DNA from: Kiritimatiellia bacterium
GTDB lineage: Bacteria; Verrucomicrobiota; Kiritimatiellia; UBA8416; JADHWI01
Assembly (NCBI GenBank): GCA_016783565.1
Contig: JADHWI010000022.1
Coordinates: forward strand, 1 to 37,757
Length of the DNA: 37,757 nt
Direction of reading: 5' to 3'
The notes beneath the pieces were generated by a model. It was not told where the DNA came from. It saw only the letters and a program-made list of their open reading frames with translations, and did not search any database. Of the stretch, positions 25,598 through 34,514 are shown piece by piece. The position numbers and the translations under genes are program-made. Numbering within the stretch: the first letter of the stretch is position 1; the number at the start of each line of letters is the position of its first letter.

Positions 25598-26931
25598 GCT
25601 TCTTGCCGCACACTGATGACGAACGACGCCAAATGCTGGAGGTCTGCGGAATCCCGAACATGGAATCCCTGTTTGCCGATATTCCAAAAGATCTGAGCCC
25701 CGCATCCTTCGACCTGCCCAAAGGGAAGAGCGAAATGGAGGTTCTGACCACATTCCAGGCGCTGGCTGAAAAAAACTACTCCCATCTGGTCAACTTTCTG
25801 GGAGGCGGGTTCTACGATCATTTCGTTCCCACTGCAGTGGACGCCATTACGAGCCGAAGCGAATTCTATACGGCCTATACACCCTATCAACCGGAACTCT
25901 CTCAAGGCACCCTGCAGGCCATATACGAGTTCCAGACAGATATCTGCCGACTTCTGGACATGGATGCTGCCAACGGCTCAGTATACGATGGAGGAACCGC
26001 ACTCTACGAAGCATGCCAAATGGCACTGAACGCAACCAAACGTGAACGCATCGTACTCGATGGTGGAGTGAACCCGGTCTACAGAAAGATGCTCACCTCT
26101 TACACGGCAAACCTTGACATCCAATTCACCACGGTTCCCGTGAGTCACGGCCACAGCGATCGCGACCAGATCTTTGCCGCCATTGACGAGAACACTGCCG
26201 CCGTCATCGTACAGAACCCCTCATTCTTCGGTGTCATGGACGACCACAGCGATATCGTCGAACATTGCCATAAGCATGGAGTGCTGGTCATCCAATGCGT
26301 CTATCCAGTCGCAATGGCATTGCTCACCACTCCCGGCGAAATCGGCGTGGATATCGCCGTTGGCGAAGGTCAATCCCTCGGGATTCCACTGGCATTCGGC
26401 GGCCCATACCTCGGGTTCATGGCCACCACAAAAAAACTGGTCCGCCGCATGCCGGGACGCATTGCAGGCCGCACTGTCGATCGGAACGGCAAGGAAGCCT
26501 TTGTGCTCACCCTGCAGGCACGCGAGCAACACATCCGCCGCGAGAAAGCCACATCCAACATTTGCACCAATCAAGGACTATGCGCGCTGCGGGCACATGC
26601 ATACCTCAGCCTTATGGGACGCGAAGGTCTACGCGAGGTAGCGCAACTCTGCATGGACAAACGCGCCTATGCAGGAGAAAGACTCAACGCCATTCCGGGC
26701 GTGGAACTGATGACCCACAGTCCAACATTCAATGAACTAACCATCCGCCTACCTGCGGATGCCGGAGAAATCACAGGCGCCATGGTCGAACGCGGATTTG
26801 CACCCGGCTTGCCACTGGGCAGGTTCTACCCCGGCATGGAGAACTATCTCCTTGTTGCCGTCACCGAGAAACGAACCAAGCACGAGATAGGCTTACTCGC
26901 AGAAACACTGGAGGCCGTGCTATGTCAGTAA
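25594..26931 (+). CDS. gcvPA: Glycine dehydrogenase (decarboxylating) subunit 1
   Basis: The 445-residue protein is the N-terminal half-type subunit of the split P protein, which with subunit 2 decarboxylates glycine and loads the aminomethyl group on the lipoyl arm of GcvH. Family segments include FLGGGFYDHFVP, YTPYQPELSQGTLQA, FQTDICRLLDMDAAN, VYDGGTAL and GEGQSLGIPLAFGGPYLGFM. The PLP lysine is in the other subunit. GAGGTG lies five bases before the ATG. It overlaps gcvPB by 10 bases, so equal expression is likely. This two-subunit form occurs in many bacteria and archaea. Confidence 0.96.
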   Translation: MSFLPHTDDERRQMLEVCGIPNMESLFADIPKDLSPASFDLPKGKSEMEVLTTFQALAEKNYSHLVNFLGGGFYDHFVPTAVDAITSRSEFYTAYTPYQPELSQGTLQAIYEFQTDICRLLDMDAANGSVYDGGTALYEACQMALNATKRERIVLDGGVNPVYRKMLTSYTANLDIQFTTVPVSHGHSDRDQIFAAIDENTAAVIVQNPSFFGVMDDHSDIVEHCHKHGVLVIQCVYPVAMALLTTPGEIGVDIAVGEGQSLGIPLAFGGPYLGFMATTKKLVRRMPGRIAGRTVDRNGKEAFVLTLQAREQHIRREKATSNICTNQGLCALRAHAYLSLMGREGLREVAQLCMDKRAYAGERLNAIPGVELMTHSPTFNELTIRLPADAGEITGAMVERGFAPGLPLGRFYPGMENYLLVAVTEKRTKHEIGLLAETLEAVLCQ

Positions 26932-28373
26932 TCTTTACAAAAAGCGTGACCGGACGCCGAGGCGTCAAACTTCCCAATAGCGATGTACCGACCACAGGCA
27001 CCGTACCTCGAGAATTTGAGCGCAAGACCCCGCTTGAATTGTGCGAACTCTCAGAGCTGGACGTGGTACGACATTTCACAGAGCTGTCCACACGAAACGT
27101 TGGTATTGATTCCACGTTCTACCCCCTTGGCTCCTGCACCATGAAGTACAACCCAAAAGCCACAGAAGCGGTAGCCGGCATGCACGGGTTTGCGCATCTG
27201 CACCCCTTTCTTCCTCAACTGCGTCACGGAGGATCGCTGGTGCAAGGTGCCCTGCGCGTACTCTACGAACTGGAACATCACCTGGCCGAAATCACGGGAA
27301 TGCATGCCATCACGCTCCAACCGCTCGCCGGCGCGCACGGAGAACTCACCGGCATGATGCTGATTGCCGCATACCATCGCGACAAGGGAAACAAGAAAAC
27401 AGAAGTGCTGATCCCGGATGAAGCCCATGGCACCAATCCCTCCAGTGCCGCCATTGGCGGCTACAGCGTGCGTCCGGTTCCCACAAACCCGGAAACCGGC
27501 ATGCTGGATCTTAAAGCCCTGGAGGACATGATCGGTGAGCAGACTGCCGCAGTCATGCTGACTAACCCCAACACACTCGGTATCTTCAACTCTCAGATTC
27601 AGAAGATCACCGAAATCGCACATCGATACGATGCCCAGGTGTACTACGATGGCGCCAATCTAAACGCCATACTGGGACGCTTCCGACCCGGCGATGCGGG
27701 CTTTGACGTAGTCCATATCAACCTGCACAAAACCTTTGCCACGCCGCATGGTGGTGGCGGTCCGGGCGCAGGCCCCGTCGGTGTGCGTGAGCACCTGACA
27801 GACTACCTCCCCATTTCCCGTGTGATAAAGCGCGACGACAACAGCTATGCATTGAACTATGATTTTCCAAAATCCATCGGCTACATCGCACCATTCTACG
27901 GGAATTTTCTGATCTGTCTGCGCGCTTACGCATACATTCTGCTGCTTGGCGCCGAGGGTCTGAAAGATGTCAGTTCGCACGCCGTGCTCAACGCGAACTA
28001 CCTCAAGCAAAAACTCAGTACTCATTTCGACGTGGCCGTTCAGCACACCTGTATGCATGAGTTTGTGCTTACCGCACAACGTCAGGCCAAAGCTGGAGCC
28101 TCAGCTCTGAATATCGCAAAGGCCATCATCGATGCCGGGTTCCACCCCCCTACAGTATACTTTCCGCTGATTGTCAAAGAAGCACTCATGATTGAGCCCA
28201 CGGAAACCGAAAGCAAACAAACGCTCGACGCCTTTGCAGATGCGCTCATTGATATCGCAGAGCGCGCTGCCGTCGATCCCGCATTCCTGCACAACGCTCC
28301 CACCACCACCCCCGTCAGCCGTCCTGACGAGGTAAAAGCCGCCAGGAATATGGATATCGCCTTTCAGGGCTAA
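26922..28373 (+). CDS. gcvPB: Glycine dehydrogenase (decarboxylating) subunit 2
   Basis: The 483-residue subunit carries the PLP site of the split glycine dehydrogenase: INLHKTFATPHGGGGPG, with the Schiff-base Lys near 270. FYPLGSCTMKYNPK, EITGMHAITLQPLAGAHGE and DEAHGTNPSSA are all classical family segments. No GcvH or lipoate gene follows; the next gene is a metal regulator after a gap of about 120 bases. The start overlaps the gcvPA end, so translation is probably coupled. Confidence 0.96.
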   Translation: MSVIFTKSVTGRRGVKLPNSDVPTTGTVPREFERKTPLELCELSELDVVRHFTELSTRNVGIDSTFYPLGSCTMKYNPKATEAVAGMHGFAHLHPFLPQLRHGGSLVQGALRVLYELEHHLAEITGMHAITLQPLAGAHGELTGMMLIAAYHRDKGNKKTEVLIPDEAHGTNPSSAAIGGYSVRPVPTNPETGMLDLKALEDMIGEQTAAVMLTNPNTLGIFNSQIQKITEIAHRYDAQVYYDGANLNAILGRFRPGDAGFDVVHINLHKTFATPHGGGGPGAGPVGVREHLTDYLPISRVIKRDDNSYALNYDFPKSIGYIAPFYGNFLICLRAYAYILLLGAEGLKDVSSHAVLNANYLKQKLSTHFDVAVQHTCMHEFVLTAQRQAKAGASALNIAKAIIDAGFHPPTVYFPLIVKEALMIEPTETESKQTLDAFADALIDIAERAAVDPAFLHNAPTTTPVSRPDEVKAARNMDIAFQG

Positions 28374-28412
28374 CAAAGTAGCAATAAAACCGCACCACGT
28401 TATCCCGTGAAC

Positions 28413-28430
28413 ACTTTTCAATCGAAAAGT
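28413..28430. promoter_or_regulatory. Inverted repeat upstream of the DtxR/MntR-type gene
   Basis: ACTTTTC and GAAAAGT form perfect 7-base arms around AATC, between the gcvPB stop and the regulator-feoAB operon. Its size fits an operator of a dimeric metalloregulator, though it does not match the classical DtxR or MntR boxes I know. It could also be a weak end-of-transcript hairpin for gcvPB, but it is AT-rich and has no T-run. Confidence 0.4.
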
Positions 28431-28490
28431 CTCGACTTCCCCCCCACACTATGAAAAAGTTTTATGCTTCAAACATTGAGACCAACAAAC

Positions 28491-28955
28491 ATGACACAAA
28501 CAAGAGTAAAACAGAACGTCACAGCGACAATGGAGGATTACCTCGAGGCCATTCTCCATATCTCTGAGCAATCTGGACAAGCTCGCTCACGCGACATTGC
28601 AGAGCAACTCGGGGTCCACCGTTCGACGGTGACCTCTGCCTTGCGGGGGTTGGCCGAGAAGAGATTGATCAACTACGCCCCCTATCGTGCCGCTACCCTG
28701 ACCAGAAAAGGACGCCAGATCGCAGAACGAATTGGCCGGTCTCACGAACAAATTGAAACGTTCTTGCGAGACGTCTTGCTCGTACCCAAGCGTGCGGCGC
28801 GCGAGAATGCATGTCGCATGGAACATGTTGTAGATCGCAACGTGATCCAACGACTGGTAAAACTTGGCCAACACTTGCGCTCGCGACCCCGTCGAAGCCG
28901 CGCAACGCTTGCAAAAGCAATCAGCTCAACCACAAAGGAGACGCCGTCCCTATGA
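28491..28955 (+). CDS. DtxR/MntR-family metal-dependent repressor
   Basis: The protein is about 154 residues from ATG 28491; ATG 28464 is an alternative, and neither has a good ribosome site. A winged helix-turn-helix (SRDIAEQLGVHRSTVTSALRGL) is followed by the metal-binding dimerisation domain. Ligand positions are D16 and E19 in MEDYLEAI, H85 in SHEQIE, and C108, E111, H112 in ACRMEH. D16 is the MntR type, while C108 matches the DtxR/IdeR Cys. There is no C-terminal SH3-like domain. It overlaps feoA as ATGA, so it very likely represses the feoAB operon when ferrous iron (or manganese) is bound. Confidence 0.88.
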   Translation: MTQTRVKQNVTATMEDYLEAILHISEQSGQARSRDIAEQLGVHRSTVTSALRGLAEKRLINYAPYRAATLTRKGRQIAERIGRSHEQIETFLRDVLLVPKRAARENACRMEHVVDRNVIQRLVKLGQHLRSRPRRSRATLAKAISSTTKETPSL

Positions 28956-29212
28956 CCAAGCCGATATCTCTTAAAGAACTTGGTTTAAACCGCACAGCCC
29001 GGGTCGTCAAAATTGATGGCGGGCGGGGCATCGTGCAACGCCTTGCCGAAATGGGAATTTCCTCCGGAACCGAGCTACGCGTGGTGCGCGGAAAAGGCCC
29101 GATCATCATTGAAGTACGAAGACAACGCCTCGTGATCGGCCACGGTATGGTCCCACGCATCATGGTCGATCCCATTGAGCCCGCAACACCGGACGATAAG
29201 CCCATCTTATGA
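28952..29212 (+). CDS. feoA: FeoA, ferrous iron transport accessory protein
   Basis: The 86-residue SH3-like protein is typical in length and sequence: ISLKELGLNRTARVVKI, then RLAEMGISSGTELRVV and LVIGHGMVPRIMV. FeoA is a small cytoplasmic protein needed for FeoB activity. The ATG overlaps the regulator stop and the gene's TGA overlaps the feoB start, both as ATGA, so the three genes are translationally coupled. AAGGAG lies 11 bases upstream. The longer open frame to 28811 is not needed. Confidence 0.93.
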   Translation: MTKPISLKELGLNRTARVVKIDGGRGIVQRLAEMGISSGTELRVVRGKGPIIIEVRRQRLVIGHGMVPRIMVDPIEPATPDDKPIL

Positions 29213-31353
29213 TAGAAGAAAAAATAGTTGGCAACACAAAACGAACCGTACCAGCGCAGCCTGAGAAGTCTGAGTTCCGTGCAGCCCTCGGTGGCAATCC
29301 CAACGCCGGAAAGACGACGCTTTTCAATGCCCTGACGGGCGGACAACACCATGTGGCCAATTACCCTGGAGTCACCGTTACGGCCAAAGAAGGCCTCATG
29401 CTGCACAAGGGACACAGCACGTCGCTCATCGACTTGCCGGGCACCTACAGCCTTGCCGCCTACTCCCCTGATGAGCTGGTTGCGCGCAATTACGTCCTCG
29501 ACCAACACCCCGATGTTGTGATCAGCATCTGTGACGCCTCCAGTTTGGAACGCAGCCTGTACCTCGCCGTCCAATTCATGGAACTACGGGTTCCTATGAT
29601 TCTGGTTCTGAACAAGAGTGATCTTGCAGAAAAAAGCGGCCATATCTTTAACATTGAGATCCTTGAGCGCCTCCTGGGCATGCCCATTGTGCCTACGTCC
29701 GCACACCGCGAAGAAGGTATACAAGAACTTAAAGATGCCATTCTAAACATAGAAATACGTAAAGAACGCCCGCTGCCGGTAAAAGTAACCTATGGTCGCG
29801 AAATCGAAGCAGAGCTGGAACAACTCACGCCAATGGCAGCACAAGCTGCGGAACACCTGTCTCGCGATCCCCGATGGGTAGCGCTCAAACTTCTGGAAAA
29901 AGACGCCTATGTGCGCAACCGCCTAACAGGCGAATGCGGAACGGATGGAGCCTCTCTACTCACGCAGGCCGGTGAGGCCATCGGGCGCATTGAAAAGCAT
30001 TTTGGAGATCGTTCGGAAATCGTCATTGCGGATCAACGCTACGGCTTTATTTCAGGCGCCTGCCAGGAGGCAGTGACGACCACTTCCGAGATGCGCCACG
30101 ACATATCCGATCGCATTGATGACATCGTGACCAGTGAACTTTTGGGCATACCTATCTTTCTCGTGCTCATGTATTTTCTTTTCAAGTTAACCTTCACCCT
30201 GGGTGCCCCCGCGATGATGCTGATCGAAGCCACAGTCGGCTGGCTGGGAAATATCGTGTCCTCGCTATGGCCCGGCGGCACAGAGAATGCCCTCTGCTCT
30301 TTGCTGGTCGACGGAATTATCGGAGGCGTGGGCGGCGTACTCGTCTTCCTGCCAAACATTGCCCTGCTTTTCGTGGGCATTGCATTTCTGGAAGACTCAG
30401 GCTACATGGCGCGGGGCGCATTCATCATGGACCGCTTCATGCACAAAATCGGCCTGCACGGCCGCAGTTTCATCCCCGCGGTGGTAGGATTCGGATGCAC
30501 AGTTCCTGCCATCATGGCCACACGCGCACTCGAGAACAAACGGGATCGGCTGACCACCATGCTTGTCCTGCCACTCATGAGCTGTGGCGCACGCTTCCCC
30601 ATTTACACACTGTTTATTGCCGCGTTCTTCCCTCAACCCTGGCGCGCACCCATCCTGATGGGTATTTACCTGCTGGGCATTGCTCTGGCAGCATTGCTGG
30701 CCAAATTGCTGCGCAAAACATTACTAAAGGGTGACACATCGCTGTTTGTTATGGAACTGCCTCCTTACCGCATGCCCACCCCCCGCGGCATTCTTTCGCA
30801 TACCTGGGAACGCACGCGCCAATTCATCCGAAAAGCCAGCACGGTAATCGTGGTGGCAAGCTGTATCCTCTGGGTCTTAACAAATTACCCCAAGCCGGAC
30901 GCCGAACAGCTCGAGAACCTGACTACCGTCGAACAACAATCCGTAGAGCTGTCCACATCCATAGCTGGACGCATCGGCCATACCATAGAACCCATCATGC
31001 GCCCCATTGGATTCGACTGGAAAACCAGCACTGCCCTGATTGGCGCTTTCGCAGCCAAGGAGATCTTTGTAGCACAATTGGGCATCGTGTACTCACTGGG
31101 AGAAGCTGACGAGGAATCATACACGTTACGACAACGCCTTCGCGAGAATTACACACCCCTGCAAGCGCTATGCATCATGATCTTCTGCCTCATCAGCATC
31201 CCCTGTGTTGCAACAATGGCCACAATGAAAAGCGAAAGCGGCGCATGGCGATGGCCTCTCCTGCAATTCGGGGGACTCACATTACTCGCGTACCTGATCA
31301 CCCTCGTATTGTACCAGGGCGGCACCTTACTTGGTTTCGAATCCATGCTATAA
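29209..31353 (+). CDS. feoB: FeoB, ferrous iron transporter
   Basis: The 714-residue protein has an N-terminal G domain with GNPNAGKT (G1), the switch region NYPGVTV, DLPGTYSL (G3) and NKSD (G4), followed by a helical GDI-like region and a membrane domain from about 310. Two Gate motifs are visible: FIPAVVGFGCTVPAIMATRAL and, near it, LMSCGARFPIYTLF, with the conserved Cys residues. It imports Fe2+ across the inner membrane. No feoC follows. The next gene is 113 bases on and may have its own promoter. Confidence 0.96.
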   Translation: MIEEKIVGNTKRTVPAQPEKSEFRAALGGNPNAGKTTLFNALTGGQHHVANYPGVTVTAKEGLMLHKGHSTSLIDLPGTYSLAAYSPDELVARNYVLDQHPDVVISICDASSLERSLYLAVQFMELRVPMILVLNKSDLAEKSGHIFNIEILERLLGMPIVPTSAHREEGIQELKDAILNIEIRKERPLPVKVTYGREIEAELEQLTPMAAQAAEHLSRDPRWVALKLLEKDAYVRNRLTGECGTDGASLLTQAGEAIGRIEKHFGDRSEIVIADQRYGFISGACQEAVTTTSEMRHDISDRIDDIVTSELLGIPIFLVLMYFLFKLTFTLGAPAMMLIEATVGWLGNIVSSLWPGGTENALCSLLVDGIIGGVGGVLVFLPNIALLFVGIAFLEDSGYMARGAFIMDRFMHKIGLHGRSFIPAVVGFGCTVPAIMATRALENKRDRLTTMLVLPLMSCGARFPIYTLFIAAFFPQPWRAPILMGIYLLGIALAALLAKLLRKTLLKGDTSLFVMELPPYRMPTPRGILSHTWERTRQFIRKASTVIVVASCILWVLTNYPKPDAEQLENLTTVEQQSVELSTSIAGRIGHTIEPIMRPIGFDWKTSTALIGAFAAKEIFVAQLGIVYSLGEADEESYTLRQRLRENYTPLQALCIMIFCLISIPCVATMATMKSESGAWRWPLLQFGGLTLLAYLITLVLYQGGTLLGFESML

Positions 31354-31394
31354 TAAAATGTAAGAATCTATCACTAATATACTTACGCGTAGAC

Positions 31395-31421
31395 TTGACG
31401 AGATACAGAGCACGACAATAT
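31395..31421 (+). promoter_or_regulatory. Possible promoter between feoB and the FtsX-like gene
   Basis: TTGACG at 31395-31400 is a good -35 box, but the matching -10 region near 31416-31421 (CAATAT/AATATG) is weak. The 113-base gap also contains an AT-rich stretch. This is the longest gap in the second half of the window, so a promoter here is reasonable. Confidence 0.3.
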
Positions 31422-31466
31422 GGCGCTTTAGAGACACTTAATTAAGAATCAATTGTGGAGAATGGT

Positions 31467-32723
31467 GTGAGAGCCGGACATCTGTTTATCAGAGAATTGC
31501 GTTTTCGACGGGTGAGCGTCGTACTCGCAATTGTGGCCGCAGCAGCGGTGTCCGCCTGCGTGGTCGGTGCACGCAGTTTTTTAGCCGCTCACGATGCGGA
31601 AACTGAAAAGCTAATAGCCGCACTGGAAGAGCGTGCCGCCGATCGCATGGCTCAACTTCGTGATGACGCCAGGGTGTTTTCAAAAAACCTGGGATTCAAC
31701 ATCTTACTCCTGCCTGGAGATCAGGATGCAGGGCGCCTCTATGCAGAAAATCGCAGCACGGCTTTCTTCACCCGCAAGCAGGTTCAGGCTCTGGGCAGCG
31801 CCGAACTTGCCACATTGAATCATCTACTCCCCATGCTACGACACCAGATACATTGGGATCAATATGATGGCAACGTCATTCTGGTCGGCATTGAAGGAGA
31901 AATTTACATCAAGTCGCCAAACTTCCAGAAACCCATTGAAGAGCGTGTGGATGCCGGCATGGTTCACATTGGGAACGCCATTCATAAGCGCCTGAAACTT
32001 CAGATAGGCGCCCAACTGGAAATTGAGGGCGAGACATTTACCGTCAAGCGTGTGCTGCCGCAAAAGGGCAATATCGATGACATCAGCCTCCTGATGAACT
32101 TGGGAGACGCGCAGCGCTTAAGCGGGCAACCCGGAAAAATATCCGGCGTGCTGGCCCTGAGCTGCAACTGCGCAGCCGGCGACCTGGACCCGATCCGGCA
32201 AGAACTTGAACGCGTCGTGCAAGATGTGCAAGTCGTGGAGTTCTCAGTACGCGCCCAGGCCAGACAACGCGCCCGTAGCGCAATAGGAAAACGTACGAAA
32301 GAAGAAATGCAGGACATCACGGAAAGCCGCGCCATTCTCCGATCCCATGTTGCACAATTCGCCACACTGCTGGTATCCCTTGTGGTCGTAGGTGCCGCCA
32401 TATTCCTGACCGTGCTCACCTTTGCAAGTGTTCGTGAACGACGGTCCGAAGTGGCTCTGTTACGCGCCCTCGGACTCGGTTCGCTCTCCATCTTTGCGCT
32501 CATGCTTTACAAGGCCGTGCTGACGGGTCTGGCTGGTGGCATCTTCGGTTGCCTTGTTGGCGTATTAGCAGGACGCTGGATACTGGGAATCAGCGCCACG
32601 GCAACCACGCCATTCATGTTAAGCGTCATCAGCGCCACGGTAGCGATTGCCACGCTTGCATCTGCGTTGCCAGCCCTGATGGCCGCTCGCATTGACCCGG
32701 CAGTTATATTGAATCAGGAATGA
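31467..32723 (+). CDS. FtsX/MacB-like ABC transporter permease
   Basis: The protein is about 418 residues, starting at GTG 31467 (VRAGHLFIRELRFRR), which has GGAG six bases upstream; GTG 31455 is less well placed. One membrane helix near residues 15-35, a large extracytoplasmic domain (about 36-290) and three C-terminal helices give the FtsX/MacB topology. The motif SVRERRSEVALLRALGLG before the third helix is typical of this superfamily. Such proteins drive mechanical work on periplasmic partners rather than import. It pairs with the ATPase starting 51 bases later and with the exported protein after that. Confidence 0.88.
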   Translation: MRAGHLFIRELRFRRVSVVLAIVAAAAVSACVVGARSFLAAHDAETEKLIAALEERAADRMAQLRDDARVFSKNLGFNILLLPGDQDAGRLYAENRSTAFFTRKQVQALGSAELATLNHLLPMLRHQIHWDQYDGNVILVGIEGEIYIKSPNFQKPIEERVDAGMVHIGNAIHKRLKLQIGAQLEIEGETFTVKRVLPQKGNIDDISLLMNLGDAQRLSGQPGKISGVLALSCNCAAGDLDPIRQELERVVQDVQVVEFSVRAQARQRARSAIGKRTKEEMQDITESRAILRSHVAQFATLLVSLVVVGAAIFLTVLTFASVRERRSEVALLRALGLGSLSIFALMLYKAVLTGLAGGIFGCLVGVLAGRWILGISATATTPFMLSVISATVAIATLASALPALMAARIDPAVILNQE

Positions 32724-32774
32724 ATGTATGGTTGATCGTCCATTGATCGAATCATTCCGTTTGAGTTGAGAAAC

Positions 32775-33434
32775 ATGATAGACATTCAAAAAATCACCAA
32801 GACGTATCGCTCTGAAACAAAGGAACTACTTGTGTTGAAAGAGGCTACCGCCTCAATCAAACCCGGCACATTTGCGGCGATCTGCGGGCCAAGCGGTTGC
32901 GGCAAAAGTACACTGCTTCTCGTGCTGGGCGGATTGCTGCATCCCGACACAGGCCGGGTAATGATCGATGGTGAAGACCTGTTTGCCCTTTCCTCCGAGC
33001 GCCGGGCCCTCCGCAGAGCACAACTGCTGGGGTTTGTATTCCAGCGATTTCACCTCATCCCCTATCTGACGGTAGAGGAAAACATTGAAGCAGCGGCCAT
33101 TGCCCTGCGCGGATCGACAGACCAGGTTCGCGCAAAAGAACTGATGGACCAACTTAACATCACAGATCGTCGCACCCACGTGCCGGGAAAACTAAGCGTT
33201 GGAGAGCAACAACGTACCGCGCTTGCCCGTGCGCTCTACAATCGTCCCCGTGTTTTACTCGCAGACGAACCCACTGGCAACCTGGACCCTGAGAATGCCG
33301 AAATCGTTCTGAACGCATTTTCCGATTTTGCCAATGCCGGGGGAACCGTCATTATGGTAACGCACCACCCCGAAGCCGCCGAACAGGCCGACACCCAATG
33401 GTGGATAAAAAACAAAACATTAGTAAAGGGTTAA
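32775..33434 (+). CDS. LolD/MacB-type ABC transporter ATPase
   Basis: The protein is about 219 residues from ATG 32775; a TTG at 32766 would add three residues. Walker A is GPSGCGKST, the Q loop is FVFQRFHLIPYLTVEEN, the signature is LSVGEQQR (Val for the usual Gly) and Walker B is VLLADEPTGNLD, followed by VTHHPEAA. The DEPTGNLD wording and size fit the LolD/FtsE/MacB group that serves FtsX-like permeases, here the preceding gene. It ends one base before the next start. Confidence 0.92.
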   Translation: MIDIQKITKTYRSETKELLVLKEATASIKPGTFAAICGPSGCGKSTLLLVLGGLLHPDTGRVMIDGEDLFALSSERRALRRAQLLGFVFQRFHLIPYLTVEENIEAAAIALRGSTDQVRAKELMDQLNITDRRTHVPGKLSVGEQQRTALARALYNRPRVLLADEPTGNLDPENAEIVLNAFSDFANAGGTVIMVTHHPEAAEQADTQWWIKNKTLVKG

Positions 33435-33435
33435 C

Positions 33436-34506
33436 ATGATTATTCCATTCCCGAATCATACATCGCGCTTTTGCCTTCCTGTCCTGCTCAGTCTCATAAG
33501 CATGGCGTCTGCACGCGCCTGCACCGTTCCTGTTTTTCGCTATGCTCTTGAGCGATGGCCCCCGGATGCGCACATCATCAGCATCGCATCAAACGTGCCG
33601 TTGGATACGGCAACGCTGGACAGCGAATACCACGCCAACCTGTGGTTCCAGCGGGCCCCGGCAGACCAAACCAACGCGGTACGCGTCATCTATCCGGACA
33701 TCAATCAGGCCTGGTACAGCGGGGACTGGAAGCCGGATCTCCTTGCGCAACTTACAGACTCACCCTTGCGCCGCCGTATCGCCCATGAATTAATGACCGG
33801 AACCACTGCTGTTTTTGTCATGCTGGAATCAACGGATGCCACCTCAAACGCGACAACAAAAGCCATGTTCGAAAAGAGCCTGGCAGAACTAGCCAACGAG
33901 ATTGAACTTCCCAAGGAACTCGACTACGAAGACGAACAGGATGGTTGGAGCGGGGCGGGACACGGACAGGACGTGGGAACCATCCCCGTGCGCATCGACT
34001 TTTCAGTGCTGACAGTATCGCGTTCAGATGCCTCTGAAACGTTTCTAATCAAACAGATCGAAGGACTCGACACCGGATTTTCGAACCCGAAAGAGATCGT
34101 GATGGTTGCCGTATTTGGACAAGGGCGCATGATCCCATTGGCCGGCGAAGAGCTGGTTCCTGCCGTCATCAACGAGCTGTGCTGGTTTCTCTGCAGCGCC
34201 TGCTCGTGCAGAGTCAAAGCATTGAACCCTGGCGTTGACATGCTTCTCGCCGCAAATTGGGACGAAGCAAAACACAGCTACCCCAATGCGGTCACCACGG
34301 TATTGCCGAATGGTGAGACGTTCACCCTCGGCGGTACCGGCATTGTCGAGCAGGCTAGCACAGAAGAAGAGCAAAAGACGATGTCATCGCAGGCAACCCC
34401 TGAGGCAGACACCCCCGCGACCTCTAATCCCATCCCCCCTATTGCGTGGTTAGCCGTACTGACCCTCATCGTGACAGCCACTCTCACCTGGTTACTGAAG
34501 AAATAG
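33436..34506 (+). CDS. Exported Cys-rich tail-anchored protein, function unknown
   Basis: The 356-residue protein has a signal peptide (about 1-28, ending ASARA) so that the mature form begins CTVPVFRYALERW. A conserved-looking mixed alpha/beta domain follows, with a Cys cluster LCWFLCSACSCRV near residues 247-259, a Thr/Pro/Glu-rich linker and a C-terminal membrane helix (WLAVLTLIVTATLTWLL) ending KK. It would sit outside the inner membrane, anchored by its tail. I recognise the N-terminal motif from exported proteins of PVC bacteria but not a function. It starts one base after the ATPase stop, so it is probably the substrate or partner of the FtsX-like transporter. Confidence 0.7.
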   Translation: MIIPFPNHTSRFCLPVLLSLISMASARACTVPVFRYALERWPPDAHIISIASNVPLDTATLDSEYHANLWFQRAPADQTNAVRVIYPDINQAWYSGDWKPDLLAQLTDSPLRRRIAHELMTGTTAVFVMLESTDATSNATTKAMFEKSLAELANEIELPKELDYEDEQDGWSGAGHGQDVGTIPVRIDFSVLTVSRSDASETFLIKQIEGLDTGFSNPKEIVMVAVFGQGRMIPLAGEELVPAVINELCWFLCSACSCRVKALNPGVDMLLAANWDEAKHSYPNAVTTVLPNGETFTLGGTGIVEQASTEEEQKTMSSQATPEADTPATSNPIPPIAWLAVLTLIVTATLTWLLKK

Positions 34507-34514
34507 GGACGCGT

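Noticed and set aside
30267-30734. 155-codon frame inside feoB
   Set aside because: It runs in another frame through the conserved FeoB Gate region, with His/Arg-rich composition typical of a shadow.
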